NCBI RefSeq assembly: GCF_022814865.1
Contig: NZ_JAKVRD010000003.1
Location: forward strand, 205,819-269,818
Source of the DNA: Shimia aestuarii
GTDB taxonomy: Bacteria; Pseudomonadota; Alphaproteobacteria; Rhodobacterales; Rhodobacteraceae
DNA length: 64,000 bases
Direction of reading: 5' to 3'
Shown here: positions 16,801 through 25,286 of the stretch, piece after piece
Position numbering within the stretch: the first letter of the stretch is position 1
Layout: each line of letters opens with the position of its first letter
The notes under the pieces: generated by a model
Seen by the model: the letters and a program-made list of their open reading frames with translations, nothing else
What the model was told of the DNA's origin: nothing
The model's database searches: none
Made by a program: the position numbers and the translations under genes

Positions 16801-17774
16801 TGCGAGACATGCACCCCGCCCCCTTTCACGCCAATGTGGCCGACGGTCCCGAGACTGGCGCCGCGGTTTGGCTGAAGACCTCGGACGGGGTGCGTATTCG
16901 CGTCGCCCATTGGCAAAAACCCGATGCCAAGGGCACGGTCCTGATGTTTCCGGGCCGCACCGAATATATCGAGAAATACGGCCGCTCCGCCGCGGACTTT
17001 GCTGCGCAGGGCTATGCCATGGCCGCCATCGACTGGCGCGGTCAGGGTCTGGCCGATCGCCTGATCGACGACCGCGACGCGGGCTATGTCGATCAGTTCC
17101 CCGATTACCAACACGATGTTGCGGCGATGCTCTCGGCGCTTGAGGCGCTTGAGATGCCGAAACCGTGGTTCCTGATCGGCCACTCCATGGGCGGCTGCAT
17201 CGGGCTGCGCGCGGTCATGTCCGGCCTGCCGGTCAACGCCGCCGCCTTCAGCGCCCCGATGTGGGGCATCCAGATGTCCTCGGTCATGCGTCCTGCCGCC
17301 TGGGCGCTAAGCTGGACAGGCCGCCGCGTCGGCGCAGGCACCCGCCTCGCCCCCGGCACCAAGGCCGAGACCTATGTCCTCGCCGAACCCTTCGAAGGCA
17401 ATAGCCTCACGCACGATCCCGACATGTACACCTACATGCAGGAACAGATGCGCCAAGTCCCCGACATGGCCCTCGGCGGGCCAAGCCTGCACTGGCTGAA
17501 CGAGGCGCTGATGGAAATGCGCACCCTTGCCGCCCGTCCCGCACCTGACATGCCCTGCCTGACCTTCCTCGGCACCGACGAGAAAATCGTCGACCCGGAA
17601 GCCATCAAGGACCGCATGGCGGGCTGGCCAAATGGGAAATTGGTGGTGATCGACGGCGCCGAACACGAGGTGCTCATGGAACTGCCCGCCATCCGCGACA
17701 AGGTCCATGCCGACTGCGCCGCCTTCTTCGACGCGCACCTCGCGCGCCACAAGGCGGCACGGCAAACCGCCTGA
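16800..17774 (+). CDS. Alpha/beta hydrolase, lysophospholipase L2 (PldB) family
   Basis: 324 residues. The nucleophile elbow is LIGHSMGGCIG with Ser129. AIDWRGQGLADR is the usual oxyanion/strand-4 segment of PldB-type monoacylglycerol lipases and lysophospholipases, and FPGRTEYIEKYG is strongly typical of the family. The acid and base are probably in TDEKIVDPE and GAEHEVLME. The start codon overlaps the SCP2 gene stop by one base. The substrate is probably lysophospholipid or monoacylglycerol; the cellular location is cytoplasmic because there is no signal peptide. Confidence 0.85.
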   Translation: MRDMHPAPFHANVADGPETGAAVWLKTSDGVRIRVAHWQKPDAKGTVLMFPGRTEYIEKYGRSAADFAAQGYAMAAIDWRGQGLADRLIDDRDAGYVDQFPDYQHDVAAMLSALEALEMPKPWFLIGHSMGGCIGLRAVMSGLPVNAAAFSAPMWGIQMSSVMRPAAWALSWTGRRVGAGTRLAPGTKAETYVLAEPFEGNSLTHDPDMYTYMQEQMRQVPDMALGGPSLHWLNEALMEMRTLAARPAPDMPCLTFLGTDEKIVDPEAIKDRMAGWPNGKLVVIDGAEHEVLMELPAIRDKVHADCAAFFDAHLARHKAARQTA

Positions 17775-17780
17775 TCCGGC

Positions 17781-18623
17781 CTAGCGCCGATCCCCGGCTC
17801 TCCCCTGATCCATCGCCGCACTGATAACCGCGCCGGGCAATGCATCTTCGGCATAGTCGAACGTGCCCTGTGTCCTGACCTCCTCCGCCGCGCGCATCAA
17901 TCCGCCCAGCGCCGCGCGCGCAAACGATCCGCCAACACTGACCCGCTTGACGCCCGCCTCGGCCAGTTCAGCCACCGAATAGCGCGGCCCCGTCAGGCCC
18001 ATCACGACATTCACCGGCTTGTCCACCGCCGCACAGACCGTCCGGATCGCTGCGATATCCGGCAGCCCCGGCGCATAGAGCACATCCGCACCCGCCTCGG
18101 AAAACGCCTGCAATCGCGCAATCGTGTCATCAAGGTCGGGCCGCTCCCAAAGAAAGTTCTCTGCGCGCGCCGTCAGGAGAAACGGCAAACCCCGCGCCGC
18201 CTCCGCAGCGGCCTCAACGCGCGCCACAGCCAGCCCCATGTCATAGATCGGGTCGCTCGGATCGCCTGTCGCATCTTCGATCGACCCGCCCACAAGGCCA
18301 AACCGGGCGGCGGCGTGAATCGTTTCGGCGCAGTCCTCGGGCGCTTCCCCGAACCCATCCTCAAGGTCCGCCGATACCGGCAATCCCGTCGCCGCCACGA
18401 TCTCACCGGCATTGGCAAGGATTTCCGCCCGGCTGAGTGCTGCAAAGGAATCGCGCTTGCCCTTGGAAAACGCATAGCCCGCGCTCGTTGTCGCCAACGC
18501 CTCGAACCCCAGCCCGCTCAACAAACGCGCCGATCCCGCGTCCCAAGCATTTGGAATGACAAACGCGCCCTCCCGCGCATGCAGCGCCCTCAAGCGTTCG
18601 TATTTCGCCTCTTGTTCGCCCAT
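17781..18623 (-). CDS. Isocitrate lyase/PEP mutase superfamily protein
   Basis: 280 residues. The TIM-barrel landmarks of the superfamily are FVIPNAWDAGSARLLSGLGF, TTSAGYAFSKG, VSADLEDGFG (metal-binding acids) and LLTARAENFLW. The KKCGH loop of true isocitrate lyase is absent, so it is closer to the oxaloacetate decarboxylase / 2-methylisocitrate lyase-like and phosphonate-hydrolase-like subgroups. The exact substrate is unknown. I placed the start at 18623 (GGAGGG upstream) rather than at an ATG 24 bases earlier. It converges with the lysophospholipase gene six bases away. Confidence 0.8.
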   Translation of the reverse strand: MGEQEAKYERLRALHAREGAFVIPNAWDAGSARLLSGLGFEALATTSAGYAFSKGKRDSFAALSRAEILANAGEIVAATGLPVSADLEDGFGEAPEDCAETIHAAARFGLVGGSIEDATGDPSDPIYDMGLAVARVEAAAEAARGLPFLLTARAENFLWERPDLDDTIARLQAFSEAGADVLYAPGLPDIAAIRTVCAAVDKPVNVVMGLTGPRYSVAELAEAGVKRVSVGGSFARAALGGLMRAAEEVRTQGTFDYAEDALPGAVISAAMDQGRAGDRR

Positions 18624-18693
18624 CTGACGCCCTCCCTCTCCTGTCACGCATCACCCTACAGACAAAAGAACGAAAGCGGAACAAATTTTCACC

Positions 18694-18720
18694 CGCCGGA
18701 TATCTTCAAAAAGAAGACAG
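18694..18720 (+). repeat. Dispersed intergenic element, copy 1 (short form)
   Basis: CGCCGGATATCTTCAAAAAG followed by AAGACAG. It resembles the elements at 34863-34896, 35048-35073 (inverted) and 55248-55279 (inverted), which share a CCGG or CGG core, GTATTT-like sequence and an AGAAGA tail. It lies just downstream of the membrane protein gene ending at 18732. Confidence 0.4.
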
Positions 18721-18731
18721 CCTGAAATCTC

Positions 18732-19172
18732 TCAAAGATTTCGCCGCCGCGCCGCGAGCCGAAGCCCATCGCGCATATTCGCCCCGAGCAGCGCGATATT
18801 GACTGCCCCCGCAACAAGCTCGAGCGCCTGCACCCCATAGAACGCCGTATCGAAGGCTCCCGCCTGCGCCTTGGCCGCAAGGAAGAACGCAGATGGCACG
18901 AGAATCAAAAGGCCGTTCGCCGCGATGAACGGCATCCGTCTGCGTTTCTTCTCGACAACCGGCCCGCGCAGCTTTTGACCAAGCCGAAATCCCGTCCCGC
19001 CCACCAGCGCCATCGCTGGCACGAGGACAAGGAATCCCCATAAAATCATATGCTTGACCTGTGCAATGCGCGCCGCATCTGCCATGAGTTCGACCGAGAC
19101 CGTCGAAAGCCAGAAAACCGAAATCATCCCAAGCGCCACCGCGCCCGCCCCTGCGTGTATCCGTGTCATCAT
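18732..19172 (-). CDS. Four-helix integral membrane protein of unknown function
   Basis: 146 residues from the ATG at 19172, which has GGGAGAG five bases upstream; a second ATG follows directly and another start seven codons earlier is possible. Four hydrophobic stretches are visible: AVALGMISVFWLSTVSV, ILWGFLVLVPAMALVGG, ANGLLILVPSAFFLAA and LELVAGAVNIALLG. A basic loop (KLRGPVVEKKRRR) lies after the second. No family recognised with confidence. It is divergent from the marR gene and shares the palindromic operator at 19193-19224, so it is probably that regulator's target. Confidence 0.65.
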   Translation of the reverse strand: MMTRIHAGAGAVALGMISVFWLSTVSVELMADAARIAQVKHMILWGFLVLVPAMALVGGTGFRLGQKLRGPVVEKKRRRMPFIAANGLLILVPSAFFLAAKAQAGAFDTAFYGVQALELVAGAVNIALLGANMRDGLRLAARRRNL

Positions 19173-19192
19173 GTCGTCTCTCCCAATCAACA

Positions 19193-19224
19193 TAGCTTGC
19201 TATATATAATTGCATAGCAGGCTA
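19193..19224. promoter_or_regulatory. Imperfect palindrome, probable MarR operator
   Basis: TAGCTTGCTAT at 19193-19203 and ATAGCAGGCTA at 19214-19224 are inverted copies (10 of 11 match) with a 10-base A/T-rich spacer. It sits in the 72-base gap between the divergent membrane protein and MarR genes. Half-site spacing fits a winged-helix dimer. Confidence 0.65.
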
Positions 19225-19244
19225 TTCAAGTGCTAGAAACCCCC

Positions 19245-19670
19245 ATGACATTTTCCAAGGATCACTCGGCGGGCTATCTCGTCAATCATCTCGCCCGCGT
19301 CTTCGCCCGTGGCCTCGCCGCGCGGATCAAGCCGCTTGGCCTGACCATCGGCACCTTCCCGGCGCTTCTGGAACTCTGGGAAGAAGACGGGCTGACGCAA
19401 AAGCAACTGGTCGAACGGCTCGACATCGAACAGGCGACCATGGCCAACACGCTCGCTCGGATGGAGCGCGACGGGCTCATCACCCGGCTGAAGGACGCGA
19501 CAGACGGGCGTGTGCAACGGGTCTGGCTGACCGACCACGCCCGCGCCCTCGAGGCCCCCGCGACCGAGGCGGCGCTGGCGGAAAACACCGCTGCGCTCGC
19601 CCCTCTTTCGACCGAGGAACAAGTTCAGTTCCTCGCCCTCATGCGGCGCATCATTGCCGCCGCACGCTAA
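19245..19670 (+). CDS. MarR-family transcriptional regulator
   Basis: 141 residues from ATG 19245; a GTG at 19230 is the alternative start and neither has a strong ribosome-binding site. The winged helix is clear: LTIGTFPALLELWEEDGLTQ, KQLVERLDIEQATMANTLAR (recognition helix) and MERDGLITRLKDATDGRVQR (wing, with the DxRxxR-type DGRVQR). MarR proteins are ligand-responsive repressors, often of exporters or catabolic genes. The adjacent operator suggests autoregulation together with control of the divergent membrane protein. Confidence 0.88.
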   Translation: MTFSKDHSAGYLVNHLARVFARGLAARIKPLGLTIGTFPALLELWEEDGLTQKQLVERLDIEQATMANTLARMERDGLITRLKDATDGRVQRVWLTDHARALEAPATEAALAENTAALAPLSTEEQVQFLALMRRIIAAAR

Positions 19671-19673
19671 ATC

Positions 19674-20504
19674 TCAGCTATCCGCGACAACCGGCGTGCG
19701 CTGCGCCCCAAGGCCCTCGACGCCAAGCTCCATCACGTCGCCATCCCGAAGGTAGACCGGCGGTGTCATCCCCATACCGACCCCCGGAGGCGTTCCCGTC
19801 GCGATCACGTCGCCGGGCTGAAGCGTCATCATCTGGCTCAGGTAGGAAATCACCTCCGCCACGCCAAAGACCATCGCCTTGGTGCTGCCCGTCTGCCGCC
19901 GCTCGCCGTTCACGTCGAGCCATAGCCCAAGATTCTGCGGATCGCCCGCCTCGTCCGGCGTGACAAGCCACGGCCCCAATGGCCCGAACGTGTCCGGACT
20001 CTTGCCCTTGGTCCATTGCCCACCGCGCTCGGTCTGAAAGGCGCGCTCGGACACATCATTGGCCACGCAATAGCCCGCCACGTGATCAAGCGCTTCGGCT
20101 TCACTGACATATTTCGCAGGCTTGCCGATCACCACCGCAAGCTCCACCTCCCAGTCGCTCTTCTCCGACCCGCGCGGCAGGCGTACCGTATCGTTCGGCC
20201 CGCAGATCGCGCTCGTCGCCTTCATGAACAAGATCGGCTCCTTCGGCAGGTCCATCCCCGCTTCCGCTGCATGGTCGGAATAGTTGAGCCCGATACACAT
20301 GAACTTGCCCACCCCCCCCACGGGCGCCCCAATGCGCGGATCGCCTTCAACAAGCGGCAGGTTCTCGGGGTCCACCTGCGGCAGATCGGCCAGCACATCC
20401 CCCGCCAGATCCTCCACCACACCGGACAAGTCCCGAAGCCGGCCCTCCCCATCCAACACACCGGGCTTTTCTGCCCCCATCTCACCATAGCGCAGGAATT
20501 TCAT
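19674..20504 (-). CDS. Fumarylacetoacetate hydrolase (FAH) family protein
   Basis: 276 residues. The FAH C-terminal fold is clear: FMCIGLNYSDHAAEAGMDLP, ILFMKATSAICGP, DWEVELAVVIGK (metal-binding Glu), GYCVANDVSERAFQ and the final VIATGTPPGVGMG. Relatives include ureidoglycolate lyase, acylpyruvases and 2-hydroxyhepta-2,4-diene-1,7-dioate isomerase, and the family cannot be resolved further by eye. It is not next to the hpa genes at 60-64 kb, so a role there is unlikely. It converges with the marR gene, with three bases between stops. Confidence 0.85.
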   Translation of the reverse strand: MKFLRYGEMGAEKPGVLDGEGRLRDLSGVVEDLAGDVLADLPQVDPENLPLVEGDPRIGAPVGGVGKFMCIGLNYSDHAAEAGMDLPKEPILFMKATSAICGPNDTVRLPRGSEKSDWEVELAVVIGKPAKYVSEAEALDHVAGYCVANDVSERAFQTERGGQWTKGKSPDTFGPLGPWLVTPDEAGDPQNLGLWLDVNGERRQTGSTKAMVFGVAEVISYLSQMMTLQPGDVIATGTPPGVGMGMTPPVYLRDGDVMELGVEGLGAQRTPVVADS

Positions 20505-20633
20505 CGCTCTCTCCCTAGTCGTTTGCCCAAGACCTAGCCCAAGCCCGCGAGGAATTGAAGCGCGCCCCTTGCACCTGCCCGCCCCCTCTGCCTATCTCTT
20601 CTCCCAACAGACCCAACAAACCAGAGGCGATCC

Positions 20634-22454
20634 ATGCTCAACCTTCCCTTTCCCGTGCGCGACGCAAACGCCACTTCCGGCTCCGATGGCCTTGGCAACC
20701 TGCCCGAATGGGATCTGAGCGACCTCTATACCTCCCCCGACGCGCCGGAACTTGAGGCCGACATGGCCTTTCTTGAGAAGGAATGCGCCGCCTTTGCCGC
20801 CGATTACGAAGGCAAGCTGGCAAGCCTCGACGCCGATGCCCTCCTGACCTGCGTGCTGCGCAACGAGAAGATCAATCAGGTCGCGGGACGCATCATGTCC
20901 TACGCGGGTCTGCGCTACTACCAACTGACAACCGACGCCGAACGCGCACAGTTCATGTCGAACTGTCAGGAAAAGCTGACGAATTTCACCACGCCGCTGG
21001 TCTTTTTCACACTCGAGCTGAACCGGATCGAAGATGACGCGCTCGCCGCCGCCTTTGCCGCCAATGCCGAGCTTGCCCGCTACAAGCCTGTCTTCGACCG
21101 CATCCGCGCCATGAAGCCTTATCAGCTCTCGGATGAGTTGGAGAAATTCCTCCACGATCTCGGCGTGGTCGGCGATGCGTGGGAGCGCCTCTTCGATGAG
21201 ACCATCGCGGGCCTCACCTTCGAGATGGAAGGCGAAGAGGTCGGCATCGAGACGACCCTCAACTACCTCACCGAACAGGACCGCGCCAAGCGTGAGATGG
21301 CCGCGCGCGAGTTGGCCCGTGTGTTCGCCGAAAACATCAAGATCTTCTCCCGCGTCCACAACACCGCCGCCAAAGAAAAAGAGGTCGTCGACCGCTGGCG
21401 CAAGATGCCGACGGCTCAGACCGGCCGCCACCTCTCCAACGATGTAGAGCCCGAAGTGGTCGATGCGCTGCGCGACGCCGTGGTCGCGGCCTATCCGAAA
21501 CTCTCGCACCGCTATTACGAGTTGAAACGCAAATGGCTCGGCCTCGACCGCATGCAGGTCTGGGACCGCAACGCGCCGCTGCCGATGGAAGAAACCAAGA
21601 CTGTGGGCTGGGACGAGGCACGCAAGCTGGTCATGGACGCCTACAACGCCTTTGATCCCCGCATGGGCGAGATTGCCGAGCCGTTCTTTACCAAGGGCTG
21701 GATCGACGCAGGCGTCAAACCCGGCAAGGCCCCCGGCGCCTTTGCCCATCCGACCGTCACCAATGTGCACCCCTATGTGATGCTGAACTACCTCGGCAAA
21801 CCGCGCGACGTGATGACTCTCGCCCATGAACTCGGCCATGGCGTGCATCAGGTGCTCGCCGCCGATCAGGGCGAAATGCTCTCCTCCACGCCGCTGACCT
21901 TGGCCGAAACCGCCTCGGTCTTTGGCGAGATGCTGACCTTCCGCAAAATGCTCGACAACGCCGAGACCAAGGAACAGCGCAAAGTGCTTCTCGCCGGCAA
22001 GGTCGAGGACATGATCAACACCGTGGTGCGTCAGATCGCCTTTTACGATTTCGAATGCAAGCTCCACGCCGCCCGCCGCGAAAGCGAACTGACGCCCGAG
22101 GATATCAACGCCCTCTGGATGTCGGTGCAGGCGGAATCCCTCGGCCCGGCGTTTGATTTCATGGACGGGTATGAGACCTACTGGGCCTACATCCCCCATT
22201 TCGTCCACTCGCCCTTCTACGTCTATGCCTACGCCTTTGGCGACGGCCTCGTGAACGCGCTCTACGCAGTCTATGCCGAGGGCGGCGAAGGGTTTGAGGA
22301 CAAGTATTTCGACATGCTCAAGGCGGGTGGCTCCAAACACCATAAGGAGCTGCTCGCGCCCTTCGGCCTCGACGCGTCCGATCCGAAATTCTGGGACAAA
22401 GGCCTCAGCATGATCTCCGACATGATCGACGAGTTGGAGGCGATGGAGGGGTGA
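20634..22454 (+). CDS. pepF: Oligoendopeptidase F (M3 metallopeptidase)
   Basis: 606 residues. Zinc motif HELGHGVHQ begins at H398 (H398, E399, H402), followed about 25 residues later by ETASVFGE, which supplies the third zinc ligand. The N-terminus WDLSDLYTSPDAPELEADM is characteristic of the PepF/M3B branch. It is a cytoplasmic enzyme that cleaves oligopeptides in peptide recycling. The length matches the family. An inverted repeat at 22481-22499 follows. Confidence 0.92.
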   Translation: MLNLPFPVRDANATSGSDGLGNLPEWDLSDLYTSPDAPELEADMAFLEKECAAFAADYEGKLASLDADALLTCVLRNEKINQVAGRIMSYAGLRYYQLTTDAERAQFMSNCQEKLTNFTTPLVFFTLELNRIEDDALAAAFAANAELARYKPVFDRIRAMKPYQLSDELEKFLHDLGVVGDAWERLFDETIAGLTFEMEGEEVGIETTLNYLTEQDRAKREMAARELARVFAENIKIFSRVHNTAAKEKEVVDRWRKMPTAQTGRHLSNDVEPEVVDALRDAVVAAYPKLSHRYYELKRKWLGLDRMQVWDRNAPLPMEETKTVGWDEARKLVMDAYNAFDPRMGEIAEPFFTKGWIDAGVKPGKAPGAFAHPTVTNVHPYVMLNYLGKPRDVMTLAHELGHGVHQVLAADQGEMLSSTPLTLAETASVFGEMLTFRKMLDNAETKEQRKVLLAGKVEDMINTVVRQIAFYDFECKLHAARRESELTPEDINALWMSVQAESLGPAFDFMDGYETYWAYIPHFVHSPFYVYAYAFGDGLVNALYAVYAEGGEGFEDKYFDMLKAGGSKHHKELLAPFGLDASDPKFWDKGLSMISDMIDELEAMEG

Positions 22455-22480
22455 ATCCCGCCTGCGGCCGCACTCGGTAG

Positions 22481-22499
22481 GGTGGGTTTTCAACCCACC
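22481..22499. terminator. Hairpin after pepF
   Basis: GGTGGGTT / AACCCACC with a TTC loop, perfect 8-bp stem, 27 bases after the pepF stop. No long U-run follows, so its strength as a terminator is uncertain. Confidence 0.45.
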
Positions 22500-22545
22500 A
22501 AACCAACCTGTGCATCAAACGCGCCCCTCTGACCGGAATAGGCAC

Positions 22546-23022
22546 ATGATCACCCTCGCCCCCCTTCCCCCGGACCGCACTGATCTCGTCGCAGATATCC
22601 ATCTGCCACCCGACCAACAGGTCTTTGCAAGCCCCCCGCCCGAGGTCATGGCCATGGGCGGGCCGGATCGTGATGGGCATATGATCCTTGAAGACGGCAA
22701 GGTCGTTGGCTTCTTCGCCATCGACCGCGCCTATGCGGACGCGCATGATTTTGCCGAAACCGGCACCATCGGGTTGCGCATGTTCTCGGTCGACACCCGC
22801 GCACAGGGGCGCGGCATCGCAACCTTCGCCTGCCGCGCACTCGCGAGCTACCTGCCAGAGCACTACCCGGTGGCAGCGGCCTGCTACCTGACCGTGAACC
22901 ACCGCAACCCGCGCGCCAAGACGGTCTACCTCAAGAGCGGCTTTGAAGACACGGGCGCCGATTACCTCGGTGGTGCGGCGGGGCCGCAATACATCATGCG
23001 GCTCACCATGCCCCGCCCCTAG
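22546..23022 (+). CDS. GNAT-family N-acetyltransferase
   Basis: 158 residues. The acetyl-CoA binding motif A is IGLRMFSVDTRAQGRGIATF (R/QxxGxG/A as RAQGRG). Motif B is CYLTVNHRNPRAKTVYLKSG, with N-x-x-A-x-x-x-Y-x-K-x-G-F, typical for GNAT enzymes. The acceptor (protein, antibiotic or metabolite) is unknown. The start at 22546 follows GGAATAGG; 36 extra bases of open frame lie upstream. Its stop codon overlaps that of the convergent gene by four bases. Confidence 0.85.
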   Translation: MITLAPLPPDRTDLVADIHLPPDQQVFASPPPEVMAMGGPDRDGHMILEDGKVVGFFAIDRAYADAHDFAETGTIGLRMFSVDTRAQGRGIATFACRALASYLPEHYPVAAACYLTVNHRNPRAKTVYLKSGFEDTGADYLGGAAGPQYIMRLTMPRP

Positions 23023-23489
23023 GCCGTGCCGCCCTCTGTGGGCGCGTGCCAAGTCGGGTCTTGTGCGACAAGCTCGACAGTGTTGCCATCGGGATCAAAG
23101 GTAAACACCCCGCGCCAGCCGACCCAGTCGAAATACTCGACGTTATATTCCCGCCCAAGCGACTCATACCACGCCATGACCGCCTCTTGCTCTTCCCAAG
23201 GCACGGTAAGGGCAATGTGATGCAGCGATGATCCCGGCCCGGTTGCAGGCGGCTCGGTGCTTCCTCGGGTCCGCCCCGCGGCTTCGATGTCATGCCGGAA
23301 CAAGGCAAGGATCGTTGTATGCCCGGCAAACCCCTCGGCGATCTTTAGAAACGCGATCGGGCTTGTCTCCGGGTCATTCATCGGCTCAAGCCCGATCACA
23401 TCCCGGTAAAAAGCGATCATCGCCGGTTGGTCCACACAGCGGATGGCAATCTCGCCAAGGGCGCGCACCTTGAAATCTCTCTCGGCCAT
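23019..23489 (-). CDS. VOC-superfamily (glyoxalase/dioxygenase-like) protein
   Basis: 156 residues in two beta-alpha-beta-beta-beta halves. The first half starts at EIAIRCVDQPAMIAFYRDVIGLEP, the second at LHHIALTVP, and the end FTFDPDGNTVELV is the signature metal-site Glu segment of glyoxalase I-like and dioxygenase-like VOC proteins. The reaction is not predictable. The start follows GGAGGCCCCG. Confidence 0.85.
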   Translation of the reverse strand: MAERDFKVRALGEIAIRCVDQPAMIAFYRDVIGLEPMNDPETSPIAFLKIAEGFAGHTTILALFRHDIEAAGRTRGSTEPPATGPGSSLHHIALTVPWEEQEAVMAWYESLGREYNVEYFDWVGWRGVFTFDPDGNTVELVAQDPTWHAPTEGGTA

Positions 23490-23654
23490 CGGGGCCTCCT
23501 GTCGTCCTGTTTCGCGAGCGAGACTATCGCCGAGCCTCTCACCGGAGAAAAGCCCCCACGACCCGCACCCGGAGTTTCCAACATGTCCGCACCGATCTCG
23601 ATGAAAGGAATCTTACCTCCGCACGATGCATTCACGATGTGATTTCCGAGGTCG

Positions 23655-23698
23655 ATACAGACGCAATACCGACATAATACCGACGTGATACCGACCGC
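23655..23698 (+). repeat. Array of four 11-bp repeats (ATACCGACnnn), locus A
   Basis: ATACAGAC at 23655 and ATACCGAC at 23666, 23677 and 23688, an exact 11-base period. The three spacer bases differ (GCA, ATA, GTG, CGC). It lies in the 244-base gap between a VOC gene and a DksA-like gene. A matching array is at 55176-55219. The remainder of the gap shows no gene. Confidence 0.75.
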
Positions 23699-23733
23699 CC
23701 CTGAAGGCATTAACCTCTCGAGTCGCAGCGCCG

Positions 23734-24003
23734 TTACTTGAGCTGACTATCCTTGGAACCGCGCCGATTGATCCCGCCCCGTGCCTTGAACGCACCGTCG
23801 CGTTCCTCTTGGCACTCAATACAAAGCTTCACACCCGGTATGGCCTCGCGCCGCTTCTGGGGAATTTCTTCCTCACATTCGGCGCAATGGGTAAGGCTTT
23901 CTCCCACAGGGGTTTTTCTTGCCTTCATCCGCTGAAGCTCGTCGCTGATCGTCGCTTCGATCTGCTCGCTCACCGCGCCGTCGCGCGCCCATCCTCCGGC
24001 CAT
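23734..24003 (-). CDS. Small DksA/TraR-type C4 zinc-finger protein
   Basis: 89 residues. The zinc finger is CAECEEEIPQKRREAIPGVK followed by LCIECQ, i.e. CxxC-x17-CxxC, the DksA/TraR arrangement, with an N-terminal helical stretch (SEQIEATISDELQRMKARK) too short to form the full coiled coil of DksA. This length suits the YbiI/TraR-like short forms. Short DksA relatives can bind RNA polymerase through the secondary channel, but that is family knowledge and not shown here. The start at 24003 follows GGAGACC. Confidence 0.85.
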   Translation of the reverse strand: MAGGWARDGAVSEQIEATISDELQRMKARKTPVGESLTHCAECEEEIPQKRREAIPGVKLCIECQEERDGAFKARGGINRRGSKDSQLK

Positions 24004-24103
24004 GGCGGTCTCCTTTCGCCCCGATCCTACCGCCGCAATCCCGTCACGTCACCCTTTGCGCGAATCTCCACGCCGCCTACCCTCCCCGAAAACGGAGGAC
24101 CCC

Positions 24104-25276
24104 ATGCGCACGTTCGGAAAATGGCTCGGCAGGCTTTTGCTGCTATGCCTCATCGCCATCATCGCTTTTGTCACTTTTGCCCCGGCATATGTCGAAGAAC
24201 AACGCAACGCTGTGGCCGCGCACGATCCCTATCCGGTGACGCCTGCGGCACAGGCGCTGCACGAGACCCTGATCATCGGGGATTGGCACGCCGACAGCCT
24301 TCTGTGGAAGCGCGATCTGCTAGAGCGCGGCTCACGGGGACAGGTGGATATCCCGCGGCTGATCGAGGGAAATGTCGCGGTGCAAGTCTTTACCGCCGTG
24401 ACGAAATCCCCCGCTGGCCAAAACTACGAGCACAACGAAACCGACGCCATGGACAACATCACCCTTCTCGCCGTCGGGCAGCTTTGGCCAATGCGCACAT
24501 GGACCTCTCTTTATGAACGCGCCCTCTACCAAGCCGAGAAATTGCATGATTTCCAAGAAAACTCCGACGGCAAACTGCGTATCATCAAATCCGAGACAGA
24601 TCTCGACGCCCTTCTCGCCGCGCGCGCTCAGGGCAAGGACGTGGTGGGAGGCATCCTCGGGATCGAAGGCGCGCATCCGCTCGAAGGCAAGTTTGAGAAC
24701 CTGCAAGGGCTTCAGGACGCGGGCTATCGTCTGATTGCGCTGCAACACTTCTTCGACAACGCCATCGGCGGTTCACTGCATGGCGACGGCAATCATGGCC
24801 TGACCGAGTTTGGCCGTGAACTGGTGCAAGCCGTGGTCGATAGAGGCCTCATCCTCGACATCGCCCATTCGAGCCCACAGGTCGCCGAGGATGTGCTGGC
24901 CATGACCGACATTCCCATCGTCGTGAGCCATACAGGCATCCGCAACAACTGTCCGGTCAAGCGCAACTACGAGGACGACCTGATGCAACGCATCGCCGCT
25001 TCCGGGGGCGTGATCGGTATTGGCTACTGGGCCGACGTGACCTGCGACGATAGCCCCGCCGGAGTCGCCAAGACCATCAAGGCCGCCATTGACCTCGTGG
25101 GCGAGGATCATGTCTCGCTCGGCTCGGATTTCGACGGCTCGGTCGCGACTGCCTTCGACACATCCGAATTGGCCGCGCTGACCCAGGCGCTGATGGATAT
25201 CGGCGTAAGCGAAGCACAGATCCGCAAGGTCATGGGCGACAACATGATCCGCGTCTTGCGCGCGCGCCTGAATTGA
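24104..25276 (+). CDS. Membrane-anchored M19 (renal-dipeptidase family) dipeptidase
   Basis: 390 residues. An N-terminal membrane anchor (LLLLCLIAIIAFVTFAPAYV) is followed by the amidohydrolase-fold M19 domain. Zinc-site segments are IIGDWHADSLLW (HxD), a bridging Glu in GIEGAHPLEG, DIAHSS and VVSHTGIRNNCP. The C-terminal SLGSDFDG is also typical of membrane dipeptidases. The enzyme faces the periplasm if the anchor is uncleaved and hydrolyses dipeptides. The start at 24104 has GGAGGAC upstream; the open frame extends 102 bases earlier without support. Confidence 0.9.
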   Translation: MRTFGKWLGRLLLLCLIAIIAFVTFAPAYVEEQRNAVAAHDPYPVTPAAQALHETLIIGDWHADSLLWKRDLLERGSRGQVDIPRLIEGNVAVQVFTAVTKSPAGQNYEHNETDAMDNITLLAVGQLWPMRTWTSLYERALYQAEKLHDFQENSDGKLRIIKSETDLDALLAARAQGKDVVGGILGIEGAHPLEGKFENLQGLQDAGYRLIALQHFFDNAIGGSLHGDGNHGLTEFGRELVQAVVDRGLILDIAHSSPQVAEDVLAMTDIPIVVSHTGIRNNCPVKRNYEDDLMQRIAASGGVIGIGYWADVTCDDSPAGVAKTIKAAIDLVGEDHVSLGSDFDGSVATAFDTSELAALTQALMDIGVSEAQIRKVMGDNMIRVLRARLN

Positions 25277-25286
25277 CGGGTGCGCC

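Noticed and set aside
20592..22493. A 633-codon minus-strand open frame
   Set aside because: It is antisense to pepF, which carries the intact zinc motif.
23655..23698. CRISPR array
   Set aside because: The unit is only 11 bases with 3-base spacers and there is no cas gene; it is a short helical-period repeat.
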